The translations under genes were made by a program, and so were the position numbers. The notes beneath the pieces were generated by a model that saw only the letters and a program-made list of their open reading frames with translations, ran no database searches and had not been told where the DNA came from. From assembly GCA_016234595.1 (NCBI GenBank), contig JACRBG010000016.1, forward strand, positions 42,680 through 106,679: a stretch of DNA of 64,000 nt, written 5' to 3'. This stretch comes from Chloroflexota bacterium. Lineage in GTDB: Bacteria > Chloroflexota > Anaerolineae > Aggregatilineales > J027. Each line of letters opens with the position of its first letter. Position 1 is the stretch's first letter. This document shows positions 44,077-51,549 of this stretch, one piece after another.

Positions 44077-47000
44077 CTATAGGCGACGTAGATTGACAGT
44101 TACTTTTGCCCCGTCTACATCTAAGCTTTGGGTGTGCCCTCCATTGCTAGGAGCACCTGAATGCCATTCCTCCGCCAATGTCTCGGTACGGATGTAGTCC
44201 TCAAATTGGCGCATGACCTCACCGAGGCCTCCTTCGGCCTGATACGTCACCGCGATACGGTCGCTGAGATCGAAATCAGCATCTTTCCGCAACGTCTGGA
44301 TAAATCGCACGATTTCGCGGGCCTGCCCTTCGCGGATGAGTTCATCAGTTAACTCAGTGCGTAACGCCGCCAAGTGACCATGCTCTTCCGCCACCGCAAA
44401 CCCTTCGGCGCTGGTTTGTTTAACAATCACCTGTTGTGGCGTCAGGGCAAAAATCTTGCCATTGGCCTCAACTGAAATTGTTTCACCTGCCAACAGGGTG
44501 CGACTCCAGTTGACCAATTGCTCACCGCTGGCATTCACCAGTAGATTACGCACGGCTTGGAAGTCGCCACGCAGTTCCTTCCCCAGTGTGTCAATCGGTT
44601 TCAAAGCATAGTTGACCATGCCCACGCTTTCAGCCGGATTCAAAATATGCACCGCTTTGACATTCAACTCATCAGCGATGAGGTCAGCCATATCCAACAG
44701 GGTATCCGCCTCTTCATGCGACGGTACGGCGAAATTGACTTCTGCCAGTGGCTGGCGCACCCGCAGTTCCGCATTATTACGGGCGGCGTGGCCCAAGCTA
44801 ACCATGCGCTTGACCAATGCCATCTTATAGTTCAGATCACCATTGATGGCGCTCTTGTTCGCTTCCGGCCATGTCGTCAAATGCACACTTTCCGGCGCAG
44901 CGGCATCGTGCCCAACAACCAAATTACGATACATCGCCTCTGCCAAAAAGGGCATCGAAGGGGCCAGCAGTTTGGCAATCGTCACCAAACATTCATAGAG
45001 TGTCTGATAGGCCGCCAATTTATCTTGCGGGTTATCATCCTGCCAGAAGCGGCGACGTGAACGGCGCAGATACCAATTACTCAGGTCTTCGACAAATTCT
45101 TCAATGGGTCGGGTTGCCCCGGTCACATCGAACGTCTCAAACGCCTGTGTGGTATGTTCGACCAGCGAATTCAGTTCGCTTAAGGCCCACTGATCCAACA
45201 TTTCACGCTTTTGCAGCGGCACTTGTGGTGCGGATGGGTCAAAGTTATCCAAATTGGCATAGGTCACGAAGAAGCTATACACATTCCATAGCTTCAGATA
45301 GAAATTCCGCAAGATTTCCGCGATAGGTGGGATCTCATCTTGAGTATCGGGGTTACGCCATCCCATATACTTCGTGTCCCCCGGCTGGCTGGCAGTAAAC
45401 ATAAACCAGCGCATCGCGTCTGCCCCATACTTATTGATGACATCCCACGGCGCAACGATATTGCCCTTACTCTTGGACATCTTGCTGCCGTCATCGGCCA
45501 TGATGAGACCGAGGCAGATCACGTTTTTATAGGCCACCGAGTCAAAAACCATCGTAGCGATGGCGTGTAGGCTGTAGAACCACCCACGGGTTTGGTCAAC
45601 CGCCTCGCAGATGTAGTCCGCTGGAAATTGATCTTCAAACATCTCATGGTTATGCTGCGGATAACCCCATTGTGCGACGGGCATCGAACCGCTGTCGAAC
45701 CACACGTCAATCACTTCAGGCACACGGCGCATGGTCACGGTTTTGCCGTTGACCGTCTCTTGCCATGTGATGTCATCCACATAAGGCCGATGTGGGTCAA
45801 CGCCTGTCACATCGCGCCCTACCTTTTGGCTGAGTTCGGCCAGACTGCCCACACACACTGCATAATCCACCTCGGGGTCGTCCGCCATCCACACGGGCAA
45901 GGGTGTTCCCCAATAGCGTTCACGCCCCAACGCCCAATCTTTGACATCTTCGAGCCAGTTGCCAAAACGTCCTTCTTTGACGTGCTCTGGCACCCAATTG
46001 ATGGTTTTGTTCAACCCCACCAACTGGTCACGATAGGCTGTCGTGCGGATGTACCACGTGGAGCGGGCGTAATACATCAATGGTCCCTTGTCGCGCCAGC
46101 AGTGCGGATAATTGTGGCGGAAGGTGGTCAGGTGGAAACGCAAGCCTCGATCTTTCAGATCACGTGCCACAACCTTATCAGCGTCTTTAAACCACATCCC
46201 TGCCACTAGCGTCACTTCCTCTTTGAAGCGACCATCAGCATTCACAGTAACCAGCACAGGCAAGTTATATTTGTTGGCCGTGACAAGGTCATCGGCCCCA
46301 AATGCTGGCGCAGTATGAACAATACCTGACCCGTCTTCCACCGTCACATAATCACCTGCCGTGATGTAATAGGCGTCACGGTCAACGGACAGATAGGTAT
46401 ACAGCGGCTCATAATGTTTGCCAAGCAGATCACGGCCTTTCATTTCTGCCAATACCTCATAACCACCACCATCTTTGACCTGTGGCAGCACAATCGCTTC
46501 AAAGCGGGCACGCGCCACATACAGCCGTTCGACGGGCGATTCAGCGTCCACCCGACCCTCGATGAGCAGATAGTCAATCTTTTCGCCAACAGTCAGCGCT
46601 ACATTACCCGGCAGTGTCCAAGGCGTGGTCGTCCATGCGAGGAAATAGGTATTTTCTTCGCCAACTACCTTAAACCGAACATAGATACTGGGATCGTCTA
46701 CTTCAGCGTACCCCAATGAAACTTCATGGCTAGATAGGGGCGTGCCGCAGCGTGGGCAATAGGGCACAACCTTATAGCCCTGATAGATCAGATTTTTGTC
46801 CCAAAGCTGTTTGAGGAGCCACCAAACACTTTGGACGTATTCAGGTTTATAAGTTTCATAGGCTGTGTCCAAATCCACCCAAAAGGCGATACGCTCCGTC
46901 AGCCTATTCCAATCGGCGATATAACGCTGAACACTTTCGCGGCATTTTTGATTAAACGCGGCGATGCCATATTCTTCGATCTCACTCTTGTGCTTGATGC

Positions 47001-47310
47001 CGAGTTCTTTTTCGACCTCAATTTCGACTGGCAGACCGTGCGTGTCCCACCCGGCTTTGCGGATGATATGATGACCTGTCATGGTTTTGTAGCGTGGAAA
47101 GATATCTTTAAATGAGCGAGACAGCACATGGTGGCTACCGGGCCGACCATTAGCCGTAGGCGGGCCTTCATAAAACACAAACTTTGGGCCACCTTCGCGC
47201 TCACTCATAGCGCGATGAAAGACATCTTTCTCACGCCAAAATTCAAGGACATCCAATTCCAATTCATTGATGTCCAGTTTTGGCGAAACAGGGGTAAACC
47301 GTTTAGTCAT
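44077..47310 (-). CDS. ileS: Isoleucyl-tRNA synthetase
   Basis: 1077 residues. The class I HIGH-like region is GPPTANGRPGSHHVLSRSFK and the KMSKS motif is DDGSKMSKSKGN. The editing (CP1) domain contains AWTTTPWTLPGNVAL. The length and the lack of the C-terminal zinc domain of type 1 enzymes suggest the type 2 (eukaryote-like) IleS, often associated with mupirocin tolerance. It charges tRNA-Ile. It is the penultimate gene of a leftward string that begins with a T-box riboswitch. Confidence 0.96.
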   Translation of the reverse strand: MTKRFTPVSPKLDINELELDVLEFWREKDVFHRAMSEREGGPKFVFYEGPPTANGRPGSHHVLSRSFKDIFPRYKTMTGHHIIRKAGWDTHGLPVEIEVEKELGIKHKSEIEEYGIAAFNQKCRESVQRYIADWNRLTERIAFWVDLDTAYETYKPEYVQSVWWLLKQLWDKNLIYQGYKVVPYCPRCGTPLSSHEVSLGYAEVDDPSIYVRFKVVGEENTYFLAWTTTPWTLPGNVALTVGEKIDYLLIEGRVDAESPVERLYVARARFEAIVLPQVKDGGGYEVLAEMKGRDLLGKHYEPLYTYLSVDRDAYYITAGDYVTVEDGSGIVHTAPAFGADDLVTANKYNLPVLVTVNADGRFKEEVTLVAGMWFKDADKVVARDLKDRGLRFHLTTFRHNYPHCWRDKGPLMYYARSTWYIRTTAYRDQLVGLNKTINWVPEHVKEGRFGNWLEDVKDWALGRERYWGTPLPVWMADDPEVDYAVCVGSLAELSQKVGRDVTGVDPHRPYVDDITWQETVNGKTVTMRRVPEVIDVWFDSGSMPVAQWGYPQHNHEMFEDQFPADYICEAVDQTRGWFYSLHAIATMVFDSVAYKNVICLGLIMADDGSKMSKSKGNIVAPWDVINKYGADAMRWFMFTASQPGDTKYMGWRNPDTQDEIPPIAEILRNFYLKLWNVYSFFVTYANLDNFDPSAPQVPLQKREMLDQWALSELNSLVEHTTQAFETFDVTGATRPIEEFVEDLSNWYLRRSRRRFWQDDNPQDKLAAYQTLYECLVTIAKLLAPSMPFLAEAMYRNLVVGHDAAAPESVHLTTWPEANKSAINGDLNYKMALVKRMVSLGHAARNNAELRVRQPLAEVNFAVPSHEEADTLLDMADLIADELNVKAVHILNPAESVGMVNYALKPIDTLGKELRGDFQAVRNLLVNASGEQLVNWSRTLLAGETISVEANGKIFALTPQQVIVKQTSAEGFAVAEEHGHLAALRTELTDELIREGQAREIVRFIQTLRKDADFDLSDRIAVTYQAEGGLGEVMRQFEDYIRTETLAEEWHSGAPSNGGHTQSLDVDGAKVTVNLRRL

Positions 47311-47496
47311 GGTACTACTCTACTCTCTCCTAGAAGGTGTCTAATACAAGTCGTTGATTGATAAGCTGCTGTGCCATATCGGGTCTATCCACATCCCAAT
47401 CCCAATACCCCGCAACGCAGCCGTCTTTCCAACGGCGGCATCACGGTGACACCTTCCTCTCTCATTTCTATCGGGAGTCATATTGCTCATATAAGG
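47311..47496 (-). promoter_or_regulatory. Structured ileS leader with long-range inverted repeat
   Basis: GAAGGTGTC (47333-47341) and GACACCTTC (47448-47456) can pair and would enclose about 105 nt. Inside is a small hairpin (GCCGT/ACGGC with a 7-nt loop). The pairing ends 2 bases from the AGGAG ribosome site of ileS. There is no T-box core sequence in this stretch. It may control ileS translation or RNA processing. Confidence 0.5.
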
Positions 47497-48054
47497 CTAA
47501 CGCTCACTAAATAGGTAAATACGAAACTTCGTTTGATACTCGCCGCTATAACCATCAAAAATCTCAACGCGCCATGTATAACTGGACGCCACTTGTTTGA
47601 CCCGCTTAGTACAAGTCGCCACCCGTGAAAAGCTTGCCCCTATCGTGCCCTCTGCTGTCGGCGTCGGTTCAATTCCAGGGGTTGCCGTTGTAGTAGCATC
47701 GGCAGCACAGGCGTAGGGCGAGTAAGTACACTCTACGTCATCTTCTTTATCAAAAAACAAGGCCACTTCACAGCCCGTCTGTTTCGAGCTATAAAGCCAT
47801 TGGGTATCCGCATAATTCGGATCCTCATCTTTCTCGTCCAAATGTGCCCCCGATGGAACCGGAATATCGGGTTTTTCAGGCGAGACCAAGTTCAAAAGCG
47901 GTTTGGCGATTAACGAAATAATGATTCCCGCCAAAACAACAGCTAAGGCCATTGCCGCTAAGGCCACCCACATAGGGATAACAATACGCGGCTTATGCGT
48001 TTTGACTTCAGTTGGCGCGGTGGAGTCATCTTGAACCAAATCCGGTTCTTGCAT
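47497..48054 (-). CDS. Unknown membrane-anchored protein
   Basis: About 185 residues from ATG 48054 (GGAAAGAG about 10 bases upstream); GTG 48072 would overlap the upstream gene. A cytoplasmic N-terminal tail of about 25 residues is followed by one membrane helix (MWVALAAMALAVVLAGIIIS) and an outer domain with four Cys (QTGCEVALFF, DVECTYSPYAC, VATCTK), suited to two disulfides, with a Thr/Pro-rich linker. I do not recognise it. It resembles its upstream neighbour in layout. Confidence 0.75.
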   Translation of the reverse strand: MQEPDLVQDDSTAPTEVKTHKPRIVIPMWVALAAMALAVVLAGIIISLIAKPLLNLVSPEKPDIPVPSGAHLDEKDEDPNYADTQWLYSSKQTGCEVALFFDKEDDVECTYSPYACAADATTTATPGIEPTPTAEGTIGASFSRVATCTKRVKQVASSYTWRVEIFDGYSGEYQTKFRIYLFSER

Positions 48055-48059
48055 GGTGA

Positions 48060-48659
48060 TTACTCTTTCCACACTCGTTCAAGCGTGACGTTCACAACAC
48101 CTGTGCGCTCTCCCACTTCATCAAATGCTGGCTCAACGGTAAGGCGCACATACTGGGTAATACCAAAGAGCTCATGCGAATGGTCAAGTAAACAAGTGGT
48201 GCGGACATAGTTTTTCGACTCTATCGTCTGATCCGACTGTTCTTGGCCTTCTTCAGGTTTACTAAATAGACGATTACAGTCATCCATCTGTTTCTTATAA
48301 TGATTTTCAAGTTCCGCCAGATCAACTGTGCCCGACCAAATTTGCAAATCGTGTCCCTTGTCTATTTTTTCGTAGGAAGCCTGCAATAAACCCGGAAAGG
48401 CCTTGATTTCCAACGGCTCATCCCGGCTGGAACTCGCTTGAAAATACGCCCCACCAATCAAAATAGCGACAACCCCTGCGATTAAAATCACGGCTAAAAG
48501 CAACCGTATGAACCAACTGTCCAATAATCCCGGCCCATCCGGTTGAGGGCGGCGGGCTAAAGCTGGTGGCTCGTTTTCATAATCTTGTTCTGGATAATCT
48601 TGCTGTTGCGCGGACTCGTCATCATAATAGTCCTGCTCATATTCTGGTTGTTCACTCAT
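48060..48659 (-). CDS. Unknown membrane-anchored protein with acidic Gln/Tyr-rich N-terminus
   Basis: 199 residues. The first 35 are acidic and rich in Gln and Tyr (DYYDDESAQQQDYPEQDYEN), followed by one membrane helix (WFIRLLLAVILIAGVVAILI). An outer domain of about 115 residues has two Cys. The same layout (tail, helix, Cys-containing domain) recurs in the next gene. The overlap with the upstream TPR gene is 4 bp. The function is unknown. Confidence 0.78.
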   Translation of the reverse strand: MSEQPEYEQDYYDDESAQQQDYPEQDYENEPPALARRPQPDGPGLLDSWFIRLLLAVILIAGVVAILIGGAYFQASSSRDEPLEIKAFPGLLQASYEKIDKGHDLQIWSGTVDLAELENHYKKQMDDCNRLFSKPEEGQEQSDQTIESKNYVRTTCLLDHSHELFGITQYVRLTVEPAFDEVGERTGVVNVTLERVWKE

Positions 48660-49483
48660 TGCCCGCTGTTCTCCTCTTTTAATATGGCCTCAATGCGTGC
48701 AACATCGGCTGTTAATCGCTGCCCAAAATCAGTGGCCGCATGGCGTTTGGCTTCCCCTTGCCAATAGACTAATCCTCCGACCATATTGTGCATAACTCGT
48801 TTGGCAAGCTGCACCTCGGCCTCGTGATTTGATTGATCGGCCAAGCGATAGAGTAAGTAGTTCACCATCAGCGCCCGATAACTTTCCACATTGAGAACTC
48901 GTCCGGTTTGATATGCCACCTCTATAATACGACTTTGGTCAGCGCCTGCATAATAGAGGGCCAGTGCCAAATCAGCCCGAATAACTTTGCGTGCACCAAG
49001 GCTCAGGGCTTGTTCAATCAATTGAGCGGCTTCGTGATAATACCCTTGTGCCAAGCGTGTTCGCCCCAAACCATAGACCGGAAAATCTTTCCCCGGAAAT
49101 TGTTCCACTGCCTGCTGCAACAGGGCCGCACTCTCATCCAATCGTCCCAATTGCCGATAAGTGTTGCCTAAAACCGTTAGGGCTTTTATATCTAGCGAAC
49201 TTCCACTAGCCCGACTTTGCTCAAGCTGACTTTCCAATAATTGGACGGCTTCGATATATCGCCCATCCACAAACGCCTGTTGCGCCTTGAGCAATGAGGT
49301 TTGGCGACCTCCGCCCTTGAGTAGAATTCCCACTTGAAGCAGTGCCAGCACCCCGGCAAAACCCACTACCAGCGGGACTCGATCACCTGATTTGGCTTGA
49401 CCTAACACCACCAATAAAACAATCGCCATAACGATAGATAATCCAAAGGCCAAACGCAGGCGAGGATCACGCCAAAGAATCAT
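48656..49483 (-). CDS. Membrane TPR-repeat protein
   Basis: 275 residues. Two N-terminal membrane helices (LAFGLSIVMAIVLLVVLG and VPLVVGFAGVLALLQVGILL) precede TPR units beginning about residue 60 (LLKAQQAFVDGRYIEAVQLL and three or four more). Such proteins are scaffolds. The gene overlaps the next TPR gene by 4 bp, and both stand in the string downstream of the T-box. Confidence 0.85.
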   Translation of the reverse strand: MILWRDPRLRLAFGLSIVMAIVLLVVLGQAKSGDRVPLVVGFAGVLALLQVGILLKGGGRQTSLLKAQQAFVDGRYIEAVQLLESQLEQSRASGSSLDIKALTVLGNTYRQLGRLDESAALLQQAVEQFPGKDFPVYGLGRTRLAQGYYHEAAQLIEQALSLGARKVIRADLALALYYAGADQSRIIEVAYQTGRVLNVESYRALMVNYLLYRLADQSNHEAEVQLAKRVMHNMVGGLVYWQGEAKRHAATDFGQRLTADVARIEAILKEENSGQ

Positions 49484-50487
49484 TCAGCCTCATCTCCAAA
49501 GAGTTCGGCAGCACTCGCTTCCGAAGTTTCATAAGACTGCTTTGCCAATTGGACATCGGTTTCCAACACTTTGCGAAGCACCCCGGATTGCTCGTTGGCA
49601 AAAATAGTCTCCCATTCTTTAAGGCCTTTGACTTCTCGTTTAATCTTCGCCAATGCCCGGTCAGCCTCATCCGCTTGACCCAGCCGATGATAGGCCCGTG
49701 CCAGCCAAACATAGGTCAACAAACGATGACGGCTGTCGGGCAGGCCGCGTTGCAAAACAACACTCAGGTGTTCAATCACCTTTTCGCTTTCACCCAGCCG
49801 ATCCTCAATCATGCCCAAGTTATAGGGGGCAACCCAATAGGTCGGTTCGCGTTGAAAGGCCTGTTCACCATAGGGTTTGGCTTTTTCATATTGGCCTTGT
49901 TGCAAATACACTTCAGCCAAGCCGTTATAGCCAACGGGTGATTCAGGGGCAAGGTTCACAACTTCCTCATAATCGCGGATGGCTGGCCCCATGCGTCCTG
50001 CCAAGCGATTAAGTTCGGCGCGAAACCGATAATGCTCGGAGTTTTTCTGGTCGGTTTTGATAAGGTCGGTAATAACATTGATGGCCTCAGGATAATCTTG
50101 CTTACGCATCGCTTTAATGGCTGTCCGATATTCCAACCGCACCCGATCTCGAAACAGTAATTGCGCAGCCAATAGCCATCCAAATGCTAAACCCAATATC
50201 ACCGTAAAGGCCGACTTGGGTAGCAGCAGGCTAAGCGCTACCAAACCAATCGCGGGGCCTAGCGTCAACAACAAACGTATCTGGGCTGGGCGTGGTAGCT
50301 TAGTCCCAACAATTGCGCCTGTGCCACCCAAAAAAGTGAGCATCATCAATGTTTGGACGGGCACTGACCAATCTTGGTCACTTGCCAACGCCAAACTAAT
50401 TAGGCTACCCAAACCCGTCAGGATGAGCAGACCCATGAAAGTTCGTGCCCGCACCGGGCCCAACCATGTAAAAAACTGCCGAACCAT
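49480..50487 (-). CDS. Membrane TPR-repeat protein
   Basis: About 335 residues from ATG 50487, just after the GNAT stop; a reading from 50556 would overlap the GNAT gene by 55 bp. Four membrane helices lie in the first 130 residues (for example FMGLLILTGLGSLISLAL). Then come about six TPR units (YPEAINVITDLIKTDQKN, QYEKAKPYGEQAFQREP and others). It probably works with the next TPR protein as a scaffold at the membrane. The ligand is unknown. Confidence 0.85.
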   Translation of the reverse strand: MVRQFFTWLGPVRARTFMGLLILTGLGSLISLALASDQDWSVPVQTLMMLTFLGGTGAIVGTKLPRPAQIRLLLTLGPAIGLVALSLLLPKSAFTVILGLAFGWLLAAQLLFRDRVRLEYRTAIKAMRKQDYPEAINVITDLIKTDQKNSEHYRFRAELNRLAGRMGPAIRDYEEVVNLAPESPVGYNGLAEVYLQQGQYEKAKPYGEQAFQREPTYWVAPYNLGMIEDRLGESEKVIEHLSVVLQRGLPDSRHRLLTYVWLARAYHRLGQADEADRALAKIKREVKGLKEWETIFANEQSGVLRKVLETDVQLAKQSYETSEASAAELFGDEAE

Positions 50488-50501
50488 TGTTTGCTCGATT
50501 C

Positions 50502-50975
50502 CTAAAGCCGATAGCGCACGACGTGCAGATAATCGGTTGCGCCTAATGCTCGCCAAAAAGCCTGTGCAATAGGGTGGCTTTGTGGCACCATCGCTTCAAT
50601 TACTTCAATTTGATGATCTTTAAACCACCCCCGTAACCCGTCCAGCAGTGCCGAACCCACACCACCCTGTCGAGCATGACCATCCACACACAAATCACTA
50701 ATCAGTCCCATGTTTTCAGGCGTTTGAACTGGTGGGCGTCTAACATGCCACCCCACCACAAAACCAATCAATCGTCCCTCGCGCTCCGCTACTAAAACAC
50801 GGGCATCCTCGCGCCCCAACCATGTTTGCAAATCTTTTTGATAATGCGCAGGTGCATCTTCACTAATCCGAAAACGCCGATCTAACTTGGCAAGATCATT
50901 CATGTGCTCTTGCCAAATGGCCGATAATTTCTCAACATCTGCCAAAACTGCCGGACGGACTTCCAAAAATGTCAT
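50502..50975 (-). CDS. GNAT-family N-acetyltransferase
   Basis: 157 residues. The fold is shown by the acetyl-CoA loop RQGGVGSALLDGL, the preceding strand MGLISDLCVDGHA, and PQSHPIAQAFWRALGA near the C-terminus. The acceptor is unknown. It is the first gene after the T-box riboswitch, which suggests a role linked to amino-acid or tRNA status, or simply that it rides with ileS. Confidence 0.88.
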   Translation of the reverse strand: MTFLEVRPAVLADVEKLSAIWQEHMNDLAKLDRRFRISEDAPAHYQKDLQTWLGREDARVLVAEREGRLIGFVVGWHVRRPPVQTPENMGLISDLCVDGHARQGGVGSALLDGLRGWFKDHQIEVIEAMVPQSHPIAQAFWRALGATDYLHVVRYRL

Positions 50976-51001
50976 AATACCCTCTACCCAGCGCCGAAAA
51001 T

Positions 51002-51037
51002 AAAAAACTCTCGCCCCAACAAAATTAGGGACGAGAG
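51002..51037 (-). terminator. Intrinsic terminator of the T-box
   Basis: CTCTCGTCCC and GGGGCGAGAG enclose a short loop and are followed by TTTTTTATT on the minus strand. The 5' arm overlaps the conserved T-box partner sequence, so antiterminator formation would break this hairpin. Confidence 0.9.
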
Positions 51038-51303
51038 CATGTCATGTCTCGCGGTACCACCCCGATTCCCCAATCAGCAAGATTGAGGCTCTTGGTGCTG
51101 CATTCTAGTGCAGCGGCTGCGTTAACGGGCAGCATCCGGTATCCCCTACTATTGCAATGCCTTATTTTTTTGACAAATTGCAAATTCAGTTCACGGCTCC
51201 GGAAGGATCTCTAGCTGAGATTTCGCGTCGGGCTTGCACCCATTAATTTCCCGACTCGCTGGGCGATTTGCTCAATTAAAGGTGTTTCCATCAACGCCTC
51301 TTA
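51002..51303 (-). promoter_or_regulatory. T-box riboswitch leader (probable Ile specifier)
   Basis: On the minus strand the leader carries the T-box core GGGGTGGTACCGCG (51050-51063), the matching TCGTCCCT, and an intrinsic terminator. Upstream are a stem I with AGCGAGTCGGG...GGTGCAAGCCCGAC and the stem II/III element GCCCGTTAACGC. T-boxes read uncharged tRNA through a specifier codon and the tRNA CCA end, and then switch from terminator to antiterminator. The triplet AUC (51206-51208), followed by CTTCCGGAGC, sits where the specifier is expected, which gives Ile. It lies upstream of the GNAT-TPR-TPR-unknown-unknown-ileS-lspA string. Confidence 0.93.
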
Positions 51304-51309
51304 GTGTAT

Positions 51310-51338
51310 ATTTTACCGGAAGGGCCTAGTGCAATCAA
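51310..51338 (-). promoter_or_regulatory. Promoter of the T-box operon
   Basis: On the minus strand TTGATT and TAAAAT are separated by exactly 17 bp, which places the start of transcription near 51303, just before stem I of the T-box. Confidence 0.65.
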
Positions 51339-51421
51339 TAGGTCATCATCGAAAATAACAAGTCTCTACCTAGATATAGTTAGTCTCTATTGGTTCCTTA
51401 TTGGTTCTTTCTCTACACTTT

Positions 51422-51451
51422 CTTGAGGTTGTATCAAACCTCAAGTATACT
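51422..51451 (+). promoter_or_regulatory. Promoter overlapped by a perfect inverted repeat
   Basis: TTGAGG (51423-51428) and TATACT (51446-51451) have a 17-bp spacer. CTTGAGGTT-gtatca-AACCTCAAG (51422-51445) covers the -35 box and spacer, so a bound repressor would block RNA polymerase. Just upstream, TATTGGTTC occurs twice with an 11-bp period (51389 and 51400), and AGTCTCTA occurs at 51362 and 51383. The leader to the cyclase-like gene is about 90 nt and contains CTATCTCT-type repeats. Confidence 0.62.
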
Positions 51452-51549
51452 TTGGGGTACAATCGGTTTGTAACTCTATCTCTAACTGTATCTTTATCTC
51501 TATATGCTGTTGTGGGACAGCCCGTATAGAAAAAAGGCAACAAGTTAAA

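Noticed and set aside
47311..47496. A second T-box directly upstream of ileS
   Set aside because: The core GGTACC sequence and a T-box terminator are missing; only a long-range inverted repeat is seen.
51361..51500. Short repeats (AGTCTCTA, TATTGGTTC, CTATCTCT) considered as a CRISPR remnant
   Set aside because: The units are 8-9 bp, differ from each other, have no spacers of constant length and lie in a promoter region; no cas gene is present.
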